Assembly (NCBI GenBank): GCA_035610365.1
Contig: CM069435.1
Coordinates: forward strand, 59,703,389-59,767,388
Direction of reading: 5' to 3'
DNA: 64,000 bases
Source of the DNA: Aquatica leii
Taxonomy: Eukaryota; Arthropoda; Insecta; Coleoptera; Lampyridae
The notes below the pieces were generated by a model that saw nothing but the letters and a program-made list of their open reading frames with translations, was not told where the DNA came from and did not search any database. Position 1 is the stretch's first letter, and every line of letters begins with the position of its first letter. Position numbers and translations under genes: made by a program. Below, in pieces: positions 33,001 to 46,841 of the stretch.

Positions 33001-34100
33001 ACCTCACAATTGATTGTATGATTTCTAAAAGATAAAATTCAGAAAATTCTAAGTACACTTATCAATAATCGTTAATAAAAGTTAAGGCTGTTTATGCACT
33101 CCGTGAAAATTTAAATTTCTTGTGAGCGTGTACTGTATTCTTGCATAATTTATAATCAAAGACAACCGTTCTATATTAAACGTATCTAGAAAACAAGAAA
33201 GTACATTAAAAGTGTACGTGTTATATCATATTTTACTACGTTGTATAGTCATAAGATACATTTTGGTGATTTGCAAAAAGGTGGTAGTAGCAAGACTTCG
33301 GTGTAATCAAAAGCAAACTTTGGTTTGTTATGTAAGCTGATTACGTTTAAATGTTTCTGAGAGATAAAATAACGATATGATTAATTTGTACATACTATCT
33401 TTCAGCCACAAAAATCGGACAATTTTTAAATAAAACCAATTCTTCAAAATAATATAACAAAATAACCAAATAATTTAAACAATCATATTACTTAGTATAA
33501 TCTTGGCATAAGCCATGATGTCTACAGTTCAAACAATGTACGATTTGATGCGTTGTACTGTTGGTTAAATATTTCTCAAATTCTTTTATATTGTCAAATA
33601 CTAATTTGATTTTTAACACTATTTAATAATAATTGTCTAAGACTATATTAAAACTATGTTACTGAAATATGTATCTAGTTAAAAAAAACACATTACTTGA
33701 AAGGAAAGTTTTCTTGCATTTAGTCAGACAACTATAAATGCTAAATTTACAACAAAAAACGAAACTATACAAAAAATTTGACCAAAGAATAAAGATAAAA
33801 ATTTTGTGAAAAAAATGAAAAAAATAAAAATGAATAGTGTGAGAAATAGCACAACTTCGCTTGTAGATGTTTCTTTTTATTCGTTTTTATAGTAAAGAAA
33901 ATACGGCGAAAACAAGGAGCAGTTAGAACCACAAAATGTTTAGGTAATAGAGAACTTTCACTTCCATCGCAGTTGAGCAACAATTGGACAATTACGGTAA
34001 AAATATGGTAGAATTCTTATTTGGTTTAACAACAAATTTAGTTTGGCGGCGTCTTGCAACGGTGGTTGCCAAAAAAAGACAATCTAAAAAATCGTTTAAT
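30100..34100. other. AT-rich DNA without recognised features
   Basis: No coding, RNA or repeat structure recognised. Short GC-richer spots at about 32050-32440 have no readable frame. Confidence 0.45.
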
Positions 34101-34116
34101 CGCAATAAGATAATGA

Positions 34117-34271
34117 CGAGGGGTTGATCACTGACTTAAATTTGGTACACCACATTTAAAATATTTACCAAATAATTACCAGTATTTACCAAATGTTTAC
34201 CAATTTTTTCCAAATATTTACTACTTTCGCCAATCGCGGTACACCACATATACTAGGTGATCAACCCCTCG
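34117..34271. mobile_element. hAT-type MITE, 155 bp, with 8 bp target duplication
   Basis: Perfect 15 bp inverted ends CGAGGGGTTGATCAC at 34117-34131 and 34257-34271 are flanked by GATAATGA at 34109-34116 and 34272-34279. GGTACACCACA occurs as a direct subterminal repeat near both ends, and variants of TTTACCAAAT are repeated inside. Perfect ends suggest recent insertion. Confidence 0.9.
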
Positions 34272-34279
34272 GATAATGA

Positions 34280-37200
34280 CAACGATAGTAGCAATATGAG
34301 CAAAATTCAATTTTTTTTTAAATATATAATTTTTCCATTAGTTCTTGAAGATACATTACGATGTGAACAATTTTAATAGAAAAAATGTAAACCTTTATTT
34401 TGAATTTTCAAGAAAAAAACAAAGTTAAAAATAGTTTCTACTATAAAAAGTCTACAACGTTACAACAAATTAATATACTGATTTCAGCTGAAAAAGAAAC
34501 ATTGTGTACTACAGTAATATGTATAAATGCTGTCAGGTAGCTGTATTCCTACAGTGCGCATGAACCTCCGTGTTCGCGTGAAACCTCAGTTTCTAAAATG
34601 AAGCAACTTTATTGGTTGTCAGCCAAGAGGTTGAATGAAAATTAAGGTACATAGAAAATATAAGTGCAATTAACAAGAGCCGTTCAGATTCGGCATTAAA
34701 CTGTAAGTCCCGTGCATTGGTAGAATTACAATTTTATGTGAAAGAAATAATCGGAAAACTGCGACAGCGGTGTATAAACCGGAAAAATAATAAGAAAGGT
34801 TCAAAAAATTCTAGCTAATTAAACCCAATCAATACGTGATTGCTTAAATTATATAAGCACGTAAGACTTACTCTTAAACCTAAAGTTCCTTAGCACAGGT
34901 AATAATAATTAATAAAACTGAAGGCTGAACTTAGTTAATCAAGCTGAAGTCTTAATTTAAAGAAATGCAGATAAACAGTTACAAAATTAAACACAGTTAA
35001 TAACGCTGAAAGCGTAAGCTAAGTAAATTGTGTTTGGTGATAGTATCCTTTATTTAAATTTATAACTTGTAATCAACAGAATTATAGCCAACAATGTTTA
35101 TTAACTCGTTAATCCTAACGTATTTTAATTGTTACTCAAAATGACCAAAAAAATTGGAAACTTCTACAAACAGTATATAAAAAAGTGGTTTGAAATGTGT
35201 TTCAAGCTTTATGTCTTACGAACCTTGCACGGCCAACTCACACAGTCGGAGGTAGGGGAGGTCCACAGGAAGTATGCTTAAGGGCGCCAGATCTGATCCA
35301 AGATAACACTTCTGCCTCGATCACGACAGACGGTCCAAACTTGTAATTAAATTTGAGGTTCGTAATCCTTATTACTCTGATGTTCGAGTAGCCAAAATTC
35401 GTTAATAGCGAACGATAATTGCAGGAGGAAGATAAATAACAAGAGAGATTAACAAATATAACCACTTTAATGTGTTAACGTTGAATATGGACAAGAGTAT
35501 ATGAAATTTCTTCACTCATTCATGCCGAAAATCTCGTAGTAAATATGTTTTTCCCTCACAGCATGCGATACAGTTACGTAAATGATTAAGGTTACCTTAT
35601 TGGTATATAAGCAATAAACGTAATTACGGTCGTTAACATTAATTAAAATTCTGTGAGTAACTTTCGTGATCACGATATAAAAATTAAGCAAATAACTCAC
35701 TCCAAAATCCAGTATCCACTTTCGCAAAGAATAAGTTTTCCCCGCCAGCGGCCTGTAATAAATAGTGAAAAGCAAATCGTATCACACACTAACTCACAAA
35801 GAACAGGAAGCTAAAAAAAGTAGTATTAATAAATCATTAAATGTTATATAAAAACCCGTTGTATCGTATACTGTAGGTAACAATTTAGCACAAGTGGCTG
35901 ATAACACAATCGACTAGTATACACGAAATAACATCTCCCACAGTAAGGCTTGTCGAGACTCCGTTTTCGTGGTGTAGAATATGCCTTCCAAAATCGTACG
36001 TGTTCGGTAACGGTATTTCTTAATAATAATTAATCTTCAACATTTCTTTATTGAAACGAACATGTGTTCGAGCGTGGGGAAACGGCCTGTGACGACTCAA
36101 ATATTTCCCGAACGTAATGTAATTACAATTTGATTCCCATTATTACGGATGTCTCTTGAAATGATTTCTTTAAGTCATACAGGCCATTTTAGGCAATTCA
36201 CAGCTTAACGATTTTGTCGTAAAATGACAGCTACGAGAAAGATCGGTAGAGGGCGTCCAAACCGGAATCTAATTTCAATTAAATATACAGGATATTCCGT
36301 AATGAAAATTTCGTACGTAACAAATGTCGTCTAGAATTAAAGAGAATGTTTTGGCAAAAACGGCATATAATGCTACGCATTTTTGATTATGTTTACAACT
36401 TCAAAAATAACACGAAAAAACTGAAAAATAGATAATGATTTTGGTTTAGTAAATTTATTTGAATAGGTTTTGATCCATGTTGGAATCCAAAAACAAATGA
36501 TAGTTAAGTTGTAGTTTCAACTGTTTTTGGCATAGTGAGTTTTTGATAATGGCAATTATTCTACACGTGATTTGTTACCAACCCTTTTCTGCAGTGGGCC
36601 CCGTTGTTAACAACTACGTCACCACGGCTAGATATAATGTTGATCAGTGAGCGTGGTTGAGGTACTCAAATATAGCTGGAAAATACCTAGGCGCCACTTC
36701 TCGTACTAAACAAGATTCTCGGCTTGAAGACACCAAGGGTACGTCTGAACGCACTACTAAGTGAACAGGACAGAGACAAAAAAACAAAGCGATCAAAAAT
36801 AACAGTGTAACAAAGGCACTATATTTTTTAAGGATAACATGTACTATACTAAAAAAATGTAACAATAGTTAACCTACCATTTCTTGTTTCCCTTAAAAAG
36901 CGGGGGAAAATAGGTGTAAATAGCGATTATCACAGTTCTAAAAAAGTTAATATCTAACGAAACAATGAACCAGCATTATTGTAACAGTAATCCCAATAAA
37001 GCTTCTTTGTTTAGGTTTAATTAAGTGCAACAAAAATGATTAAACATTTATTGCAATTACAAATTCTATCACACCCTAAGAACTTAATTACGGTTGTGAC
37101 ACCTACTAAACAATCACATTACCTAGATGTCGCCGCGTAACAAAATAAATTGGACAAACAGTTACACACCAGAGCTCCTTGATATCGAATACTACCCGTT

Positions 37201-37590
37201 ATATAATTATAGTTGGTAAACAAGCGTAAGTAAGCTTACGTACGATAATAATGTGAGATAATTTGGTTTGAATAAATTCAACGTGACTCAAAACTCGTCA
37301 GGTAGTTGGTCAGCCTACAAGCAACAGCATAGTTAATGACTGTTTATCTCCATGTATGTATCAATGAAGAGGATTCCCCTTAATAACTGTCAAATTGAAA
37401 CTATATTGGCGGTAGTGGTGTCGAAAAAAACAGTGCAGTTTTATTATGTATTGCAAACATAAAGTTAAACACATGTAACATATCTATATTATTTACTTTT
37501 TTTGCATTATCTACGCACTTTCTACATATTTTCTACGTACACGTAGAAAATTAGTTTCTATCTGTAAATACTCGTCACTTATAAATAATA
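34280..37590. other. Non-coding DNA, partly GC-richer
   Basis: No gene recognised. Stretches near 35240-35350, 35930-36280 and 36550-36780 are less AT-rich and look unique, but no frame, RNA fold or repeat could be assigned. Confidence 0.4.
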
Positions 37591-37593
37591 ATA

Positions 37594-39201
37594 CAGGGTG
37601 CATCTGATTAACAGATTGTTATTTTAGCAGGTGAAATTAGAGAGAGAAAAAATGTCAAAATAAAAGTTCCATTAAAACGTTTAAAAAAATCAAAATTTTT
37701 AACAAAATATATCGTAAATTACCGACCTGTTGCATTAATTAAGACTCTTAAGGGTGTTGACACCACAAATATAAATAAACTGTTCTGAAAAGTGCAATTT
37801 TTTTCTCAGCAAATTGCTGACAACAAAATTAAAAGTAAATGTAGAATACTTGCACATTCTTTTAAAGTACAGTAGATAGTACCTAAAAGATAACGTAATC
37901 ACAGATGTTTGAATTCAGGTAATGTTATGTAATCAGTTATACTTCAATTCATTAAAAACACCACAAAACTAAAATAAATCTGCAAAACAAATATTTCTGT
38001 AATTTTTTTACTAATAAACGGTCCAATTAAACTATTTCTTAATATACCCGCTCAAACATTCATAGAAAACCGCCACTGAAAGTTACTTTGTTGAATCTCA
38101 TAAGAGTTCATTTCATTCTAAACATGCGTGTTGTAAAAATCTAGCACGCCATTTCGTGTAAAACAACAGTTTATCTAAAAATATTTTGGCACTAAAATCA
38201 GGGTCTAAATAAGATTCTTGTTGTTGCAACCACTCACAATACTCACGTTGCGGTTCAAACTCATTGTCGGATAACTGTTGGTCTAGTTGAGGATGGTAAG
38301 TTTACAAAAAATAATTTCTTAAAACACTATGTACCGTATTATAAGACACGTTAACTTTGCAACTTATTTATCTAGTACTACTTCGTGACCGATTTTCTAC
38401 AATTTGCAATATCTGCACATACATTGAAGAAAAACAAATATTAAAGTTTTGATTTTATGGAAAAAATGTATTCTTCTTCCGCTGCTAATACATAGGTTGT
38501 GTTTCTCGACCACGCCTTTTGTAGGTAGAAAGAACAGCTCTAGTTTCTCTAGTTCTTTGCACACACGCCAGTATAATCGCTTAAAACATATTCTACGTGT
38601 GATGTGGAAGTTATAATTACACCCACCGCACATTAAAACAATATCACTGTATTCTGCAGTTCTGCACAAAGAAAAAATCTGAAGTAAATATTATGAAGTA
38701 CGAATACATTTACACGCATTACTTAGCATCAACTAAAGAAATCCGTAATTAAAATTAAAGGTGAAATAAAACAGTTCTAAAAAAGCTGAATTTTGTATTT
38801 ACTTATCTGAAGTCTTATTTGGGTTACAACCGATGATAAACGTAGTTGTGTACACAAAATACATTTTGGTAAATTAGATCAGCAATACAGAAATATACAT
38901 TAGGAACTGTTTTAATTATTTTATTAGCATTTATTCTGCTTCTAACGAAAAATTAAAGAAAAACAATGATCAACACAATATCAATACGTTTTACGGATTT
39001 TGCTGCATTTACCAATTATTTACCGCATAGTTACAATCAACAGTAAATTTCTATTTGTTGAAATAGTCAGGTCTGAAAACTTTAATTAGAAATATCTAAA
39101 AACTGGGTTATTTTAAATCAAATTTTTAAATGAAAAACTTTCATTTAACGGCACAAGAAAGCTACTATTTAAGTGTGTAGTTGTATTTCGGATACGCCCT
39201 G
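37594..39201 (-). mobile_element. Tc1/mariner-superfamily element with DUF4817-type transposase
   Basis: Ends are CAGGGTGCATCTGA on the left and, read inward, CAGGGCGTATCCGA on the right, flanked by TA on both sides. The length is about 1.6 kb. The minus strand inside encodes pieces of a transposase with a DUF4817-like N-terminal domain. Confidence 0.7.
38050..38665 (-). pseudogene. DUF4817-type transposase pseudogene
   Basis: The minus strand reads EYSDIVLMCGGCNYNFHITRR (the EYADILL.YGEC.NN...A.R domain), then with frame changes SYNTVH.VLR..FL.TYH, FEPQREYCEWLQQQ and DPDFSAKI, matching the order VS..TVHR.L / ..FE.R..FC.WL / D..F...ILFTDE of this transposase group. Stops and frameshifts show it is dead. 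Confidence 0.6.
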
Positions 39202-41950
39202 TATAATTTTAATAATAATAATGGTTACAACAGTCTTTTTTTTTTGAGCAGTTGACAGCGTTTACAATTTGGTCATCTTATATCAACTGTACAAGGCAAT
39301 TGCCCAAACCTTTATCATAAAATTAAGAAACTCCTGGAATAAAAAATAAATTTGATTTGATATGTGCAGGCCAAAATTAGTTTTTTTGTGTACCGAAAAT
39401 AATTGTAAAAAGTTGTTTGTATTCGATTGCGTATCTTAGATTGCAACAACCCTGTATGAAAAACATGCCCAAAGATAGAGTTTATTATTGGCAGAAACGC
39501 TCTATACACAGACACAAAATTTGTATCAGTTTTGTTAAATAAATAAGTCAATATCCAAACTAACAGTTATGTGTATTTGTTTATATTAACTCTATCGACA
39601 CTGCAGTTTGACATAAAAGAACAAGAAAATGAAATAGTTTAATGTAATGCATTTGAATTTAAAAACAATTTTATAACTATTTGTCAGTGAACGATATTAC
39701 TAATATAATTGTCAAGAGTTAGTGTTTTTTAATAATTAAAATATAAACAAATAAACAAAAGAACGGATATAACACGTAAGAATCATTGTAATTTATTAGT
39801 TTAAACGTTATGGTTGGATACACAGCACATTTAATAATTTAAAAATTTTTTTGTTACTCATGTGTAAGTTTTACAATTTTGTATTTACAAACGTAAATTT
39901 TACAAACTGCACTGAAATTGCTTTTAAACATTCTACTCTAGTTTTATTTTTTATAAAGATTACAACAGCAATATGAATAAATATGAGCTGAATTCCTGCG
40001 AGATTTCTCGCACATATTCTTAATTATTTTCTGTAAAATTAAAAACGCAAGAGTAAGAAAGTTGTGTTGAGGCGTTGAAATTGAATACAATCTCAAGATG
40101 CACAAGTTCTAAGTACAAAAACGAAGTGGTAAAATATTATGGGATTTAAAATTTAATAGAAAAAACTCGTAATACGTAAGAAGATTTAGAGTAATATCCC
40201 TGGTGTCTATATATCTCAACAATAAAAATAAATTTCAAACAGGAATTTGCATCTATAGAGCCGCAAAAATCCTATAAACGAGTTTAAATTGAAAATTTAT
40301 CGCAGCATTTCGTCATAAATACAGAGAATGCATGAGACCCTGATGTTCTATTTCCTGAAAACAATTTGGAAAACCAAGAAATTGCGCTGTATGATAAATT
40401 AAGTTTTATTTTTCAATATACGGCAATTGCCCAAACATTGCTTTCTACCATAACGTTTTCGTTTATTGCCGAATCCAATTTGGAAATTACACATTTGTCT
40501 ATAACCGCAACTTAAAAAATTCAAGATTGGATTTTGGGTACGGTGTGTATCTTTCAGTATTCGTGCAAATCTCGACAAAAAGTGATAGATGATCCCTCTG
40601 AAACACAAGAGATGTTTTCTATCTTTCTTTAGTCTTTTAAACGAAACGCATTTTTCTTTTCTGAAATTATTCCCGTCCTAAGCACACATTTCTTACAGAG
40701 TTTAGTATTCTGCGGCGCGAAGTTCGCACCGCTAAAGCCCGCATTTCTATTCTCGTTGCATTTCTACCAGCATTTGTTCGTGACGTGATTTGTGTGTCCC
40801 TCTGTTCCCAATGTCACTTGATATCATCTTCTTCGTTCTCACGACGCTTTAATGTGCGACAAGTACTTATATAAATTGTGTCATCATGTTATGCCCGAGA
40901 TTATTTCTGTATCCTGAATATACCATTGTTTGTTTTTATTTCTTTCCTCCAAGTATTTATTATTCTATTCGTTTATTCTAATGCTTAAGCTTTATTCCTG
41001 TTTACATCAGAGAACTTCGTTTTACAAAGGAAAAAGATACTTAACGTTAACCCATATACATTGTCTACAAATATATATCGTTATAAATATAAAGCTCCAT
41101 TTGAGAACGTTATCTTTATTTAACAACTCGGCTAGTAGATATTGGATACAAAACGAGTAACATAAATAATAGACGTTCAAAATTTCATCTTTATTTACTA
41201 AATTTTGGTAATCATAAAGTCTTGCTGCTGTTATATGTTATTTTTAAATAAAAATACAAATTTACTGTTTTATGGATATGATACCAAAATTATAAATAAT
41301 TTAATTAGATTATTGTAATTAATTAGGTTGTTTAATTAAAATATAATAATTAAACAGCTAATTTAAAATACAATTATTACTTTACTATTATTGTTAGTTA
41401 AATAAAAAATGTTTTATGTGTATTTGATCAGTTGCGTTATGTTCTTCCAGTAATAGTTACAAAGTTAATGCAAACGAGTATGTCTATTTTATTTTTCTAA
41501 TTTTTGTTACGTTAACATAATGACTACGTATTTATATTTGTACATTTTTTCTAATTAAACAAAACATAAATTGTTTACAATAACACAAAAAAAGCATCCG
41601 TAATAAATAATTTTTTTAAGATAATACGGTTTTATTTTTCTTTTTTGTCTGTTATATACAAACAAATTTATAGGCACGTCAAGTAAAAACATTTAACCTA
41701 TTTAGAGGTATCGTATTTTGCCGTAAATTTGCTACTATGCAACCTACAAACATCTAATAATTTTATAGTTGTCAATTCGTCAAACGTCATTTTACTTCAG
41801 CTTCAATTTGCGATCTTCACGTATTTTTCTTATATTTATCCTTACTATTGGTACTTTATTGCTTATTTAAAGTCTAATGTAGAAGTACACTGTAGGTAAG
41901 TAAAATTTTAAAAGTTTTTTTAGGTTTTTGATTTTTCTGTTTGTAGGAGT
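39202..41950. other. Non-coding DNA
   Basis: No gene recognised. GC-richer stretch at about 40570-40880 without a sustained frame. Confidence 0.4.
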
Positions 41951-41959
41951 ATTTCAAAC

Positions 41960-42236
41960 AATGGCTTTGAATAAAAGAGTTATTCATAGTTAAGGACGTG
42001 AAGTTATATATAACATTTATAAATTTATGTTAAATGAAAATGATTAAGGACAACTTTCGATTCCTTTGAACAGCCTCCGAGAAAGGGTAGTGACAGCTAC
42101 TGGAGTTGGGTTGAATACTGTGAAGCGAATTCTGAAGGAAGCTTCTGAAAAACCTGAACATAGTAAATTTTCTTCACCTAGAAAAACTATTAACAAAGAA
42201 AGCCCAAAATCATCCGTAGACAAATTCGAATTGTGA
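41960..42236 (+). pseudogene. Transposase N-terminal fragment (IS630/Tc1-like)
   Basis: The + strand reads LNKRVIHS.GREVIYNIYKFM, then RERVVTATGVGLNTVKRILKEA and KFSSPRKTINKESPKSSVDKFEL. This is the helix-turn-helix and linker region I know from IS630/Tc1-like DDE transposases of insects and cnidarians, where it precedes an RRT/IH..Y segment. One stop and a frame change occur and the catalytic domain is missing. Confidence 0.55.
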
Positions 42237-43221
42237 TGAAACATACTTGCACCGCTCACATACAGCCCAGAATAGTGTAGTGGTTCGTGTTTCTTTCTCG
42301 TACTACGCGTGATGTTAACTAGTGACTTTAGGTCTATTTATTTCGATCTACTCTGTATCATACTAATTTAATACGCCCGTTTCGAATTATGCCTTTCTTG
42401 CTAGCTCAGCAAAAGCTCTTTCTCCACAAGACTACTGAGGAGTAGTACACCAAATCAAATACACAGTAATATAAACACATTTAATGACACTCAAATGAAA
42501 TAAGCGCACAAGCATTACTAATAAACTTAATAACTAACCTTAACTACGTCTTTGCGTTGTTGGGCGCACACTTCCTAAAGGATGATTTCTATCTTGGCTA
42601 GCTTTTCAATGGAGTAGATTCTCGTGTTGTTTTCTACTTTAGCTGCTTTTCTACGATTTCGGAAAACAGTTCTACGCTTTCGGGTGCTGCTGGCTGGCGA
42701 TCACGTGTTGTTGGCATCCTGCCGTTGATTTTTTACGTGCTCACTTTTTTATTTGTTTATAACACAATTTTTAATAGTTAACCGTTTTCTGTTCTAGGTT
42801 AAACACTGGTTTTGGTGGTCCTATGGAACCAAATACGCTTTATAATTACGTATTAACCCTCAATGTAGCTACTATCGGCATCACCAAAAAAACGCTTCCT
42901 CTTGCTAACCCTGTAGCTAATGTTCTCTTTTGCCATGCGCGCACTTTACACACTTGCCACAACTAAACACTTAAAGTACTATACAGGTAGATTCAAAATA
43001 ATATTAAATCTACAAGGGATTACAGTACAGGGATTACATTACAGTAACCCCCTAAAAGTTTGTGAATAGTTGATTTCATAAAATTGCAAAGAAACTTTTC
43101 CTAACTACCTAACAAAACAAACAAACATATCTACACTGAATTTTCTTAACCTAAAATACAAAAATCTGTTTTTTATCATTAACCTTAGGCGATGTTTCAT
43201 TTGTCACCCCTACCTTCAGGT

Positions 43222-43506
43222 TTATGTGACATACGGTCTGAGATTTTCCACATTTTGCGTACCCCAATAGCGATTTGTCTCAGGGTTATTTAGCACGTAG
43301 GCATTAACACCTACCTCTTTTATCACAATATATGGGCCTTCATATAAATAAAAAAACTTCTTTATCGTTTTATCAAAAGATGAGGACTGATTATGCGTTT
43401 TTGCAAAAACTAAGTTTCCCGGTTTAAATTTAACTGCTTTGATCTTTGAGTTATGTTTGGCTTTACGCTTGATAGCAGCACTTTTAAAATTTTCTCGAGA
43501 TAACAA
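43222..43506 (-). pseudogene. Gypsy integrase C-terminal domain
   Basis: KAVKFKPGNLVFAKTHNQSSS, then KKFFYLYEGPYIV, VGVNAYVLNNPE and TQNVENLRPY form the SH3-like C-terminal domain of gypsy integrases. It lacks the zinc-binding and catalytic domains. The frame is open for 94 codons, which points to a recent deletion. Confidence 0.8.
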
Positions 43507-43512
43507 AATTTT

Positions 43513-43764
43513 TCACCTATTTTCTACTGAAATTAGTGCTTGTTTCTTTACTTTGGTGATTCTTCCCGTTATCCCTTGTATGGTTAAACCAACGGCTAGT
43601 AAGACCGGTATGCTTCCATTTTTTTCCTTTATTTGGTCAAAAAGAGTCGACGACATCACACTTACCGAACTTCCTGTATCCGGTATTCCTGTAAATTTGT
43701 GGTACATAATTTTCTTCTCTTTCCTTGTCATTATTATTTGCATTTTCTTCAGTTTTGTTTGCAT
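43513..43764 (-). pseudogene. Gypsy aspartic protease fragment
   Basis: FTGIPDTGSSVSVMSSTLFDQI contains the catalytic DTGS motif, and GLTIQGITGRI follows. The frame stops at ENR and adjoins the integrase piece, so the copy lost everything between. A protease alone would have no use here. Confidence 0.75.
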
Positions 43765-44358
43765 TTACAGGTATCGATTGAAAATATAACTTGGCAAAAT
43801 TAACATGTTGTTTTTCCTCCGGCGTTTTCCTAAGCGGAATCCTCGATTCGTTCTTCCTCTCTGCTATCTATTTACATGGTGCACTCTGTAGCCGTCTCTG
43901 TCTCGACGTTTTTCGTTTCTTCTTCTAACTACTTCGTCTTGTCTGTGCTAGCGACCGTCATTCCTGTTCTCCAAATCTTTTAATACTTCTAAAAGTTCCT
44001 CGACTGATGTAACCCGTGCAGCAATCAGTGCTGTTTCTGTTTCGTATGAAAAATGCTTGCATAATGCATTTACTAGTATTTTTTCTGGAATGAGAGGCTC
44101 CTGGTGTTGCGTCTTGTCAACCCAGTACTAAATGTGCTGGCTGAAATTTTTGTTTCGTCTATTATAAATCCTTGGTTCGTATACTGATGCTCAGATTCGT
44201 TCTTGTTGGTCCTGTAACCAGAATTGTCTACTAAAATCTTCTTTAAACTCTTCGAAATTTTGACACTTTTGCGTATAACATTCAGCCCAAATTCTTGCAT
44301 CCCCTTCTAAGCACTCAATAGCTTTATCTATTTTATGCGCTTCATTTATTTTTTTTAA

Positions 44359-45000
44359 TTAGTTTTCAAGTTTCCTTAGAAAATTAACAAGGTGTCCTGA
44401 TCGTTTTGATGGATCGAACTTAGATTTTTCCTCAGCTGGTTGAACTACGATAGGGATATTTGTATTTATGGGGACTTGATTTACCTTTACTTTTGAACAC
44501 CTGTCTTTGAAATTTTGCATTTCCCTTGCCATTTCCTTTACGTCGCTTTCAATTAACCCGACAGTTCTACCTAATACGCTAACGTCGCCATTTATTTCTC
44601 CAATACTTTTGTCACAATCAGCTATTTTATTTTCCAAAGGTACTACGCGTGAATAAACATAATTTTGCGTTTTACATTCAAGGTCTTTTATTTTTTCATT
44701 TTGATTACTTGTATTTGTATCAATAAACCCTAACATTTCATTTCTCAGTAACTTATTAGATTGCTCAATTTTATTATTCGTTGCATTAATTTCAGATTTT
44801 ACTTCATCAAATTTTTTATTCATATTAGTTTCGGAATTTTTTATTGCTTTTAGAATGATCGCTAGGTCAAGGACTTCCGTACTCTTGTTTTCTTCCCCTC
44901 TATTTTCTTCGTTTTCGCTTAAATTATCCATTTTCGGTTTTAATTCTCTATATGGTTTTAATTTACCGGTACGTAATAGCATTAATCTTTTAGTTAACAA
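44359..45000 (-). pseudogene. Gypsy gag, N-terminal coiled-coil part
   Basis: An open frame of about 213 codons on the minus strand. Most of it is a predicted coiled coil (repeated charged heptads, few prolines) and it ends FDPSKRSGHLVNFLRKLEN, a gag-type matrix/capsid junction seen in insect gypsy elements. The capsid continues in other frames down to about 43980 (IPEKILVNALCKHFSYETE, VEELLEVLKDLENRN), so at least one frame change separates the parts. Gag would form the particle shell. Confidence 0.65.
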
Positions 45001-46841
45001 ACTAAAATAGATTTTGTTTTAAACTAATCGATTACCATTACCTTTCCAAATTCATGTACGCATAAAAATTAATTTTCAATGGAAAATTTCCTGACGGACA
45101 ACGAACTCGTTTTATCTAAACAATTCGCGATAACTAAAAATAAACGCTGTGCGTCAGCTTCTTTCACCTGAGAAATGCGCTATCTTAAAATTCACTTCTC
45201 AAATTAAAGCAGCTCAAGGTTAATTCTTTACGTTTGAAATTATTTATGAAGATGCATAAATATTAACTTATTTTTTTAATTAATAATCAATGTATGTAAT
45301 TGGCTCTGTAATCAATCACTATTCAGCTACAAAAACTTCTTGTTGTTGGCGTCCTGTCGTTGATTTTCTACGTGCTCACTTCTTTATTTGCTTATAGCAC
45401 AATTTCTAATGGTTAACCCTTTTTTGTTTTAGGTTCAACACTGGTTTTGGTAGTCCTATGGAACCAAATACGCTCGTAACAAAACTGAAGTCGACGGCTA
45501 ACACAGTTATTCTCGGAGATGGAGTCGTAGGCTTTGTAATGCAAGATTATAAACTAAATATAAAACGGCGCCAAAACCACGAAAGACCAAATTAGGGAAC
45601 ACTGTATAATCTACCCGCAGCTGAAAAAGAATAAATAACACAACAGCAGTGATAACACAAAATATATATTTATTTGATTACAGACAATAGGTAAAAAGGA
45701 CGAAGAAGGTACATAATTATATAATTTTTCCAAACACTGGTACAAGAGTTGATATCACAGGCCAAGTATAAGTTACGCCGTCGACTGGGCAACACGTCGT
45801 ACAGCAAATTGACTTCGTCGGTCTAATTTTTACACCTAAAGAAGGATTGACTTTATATTCTTAAATTAAATTAAAAAAGTACAAAAAATAAATAAATAGT
45901 ATCACACAAAAAAAGATTTTAACATTAATTGTGATTACAACCTAGTATGGTCAACTGACCACCAAACTATTAAGAATTAAAGTAAAAAAATATAATGCTT
46001 GCAGCTATGTTTTATCCAGTAAGGGATTAGCTAATTCCGTACCAGTATTACTTAAAACTCTATTAAAATCTAACACAAAAGAAAACGTACATACGGCGTT
46101 ATCACAAGTAAATCCTGTCTTTAATTCATACGAGCATTGAAATAAGCGAATGCGCCGAGCTTTTCTTGAACTATCTTTGCAACTTGGGTAATAATTTCCT
46201 TCAATGTGATTGTATTCAACCTCTTGAACTTTAGCGACGTAACATCATCTTTCAATTGTAACAGATGTTTATCAACTCCACAGAAAACGGACACAGGTAG
46301 AGGTGTAGAGACTCGCTAAAAAATCAATTTAAACCTTCAATACAAAGCAAATCTAACGATTTACTCCAAATAAGCTTTTATTCAAATAAACATAAAATTC
46401 GACCACAATTAAAAGTATGTTTAAATTGTCTAAGAAAGAGACATTTTGTCTCAGAATGCCAATCTAGGGAGTGTTGTAAAAAATGCAACCAACGTCCCAC
46501 ACTATACTGCATTTAAATGTTTCTAATAATAAAGCCAATCAACTCAATTCAAATACTAACAAACAGCATTTCGCTCCCATCGATACTGGTGTATCTGAAA
46601 TTTTTGATTTATAATTAACCCACTGCAGTTCATCTACACAAACAGAGTTCTTCCATTTACTCGTATAACAAACTATTTGAATTGCGGGTGTTGCTTGATT
46701 CAGCATCCCAATCAAATTTCATTACAGAGCGTACGAGTAAAATTTTAGGTTTAAAAGGTTTCTAGAACAAATAAAAGCTTTCGGTAAAAATAAAAGTATT
46801 TCAACAATAACTCATCGAGTTGTAGTGACGATCAATCTACG

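Larger units (their letters stand above)
42705..45475 (-). mobile_element. Ty3/gypsy-like element with large internal deletion
   Basis: Similar sequences at 42706-42840 and 45345-45474, both starting GTTGTTGGCRTCCTG and ending CTATGGAACCAAATACGCT, are parts of the two LTRs. Between them, on the minus strand, lie gag, protease and the integrase C-terminus in that order. Reverse transcriptase, RNase H and most of the integrase are missing. A polypurine tract (AGGGGG on the minus strand, 43049-43054) borders the left LTR, so the full left LTR probably reaches about 43045 and the right LTR is truncated. Confidence 0.8.

Noticed and set aside
39294..40437. GGCAATTGCCCAAAC occurring at about 39294 and 40423
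   Set aside because: The two copies are in the same orientation, share nothing beyond 15 bases and do not delimit an element I can support.
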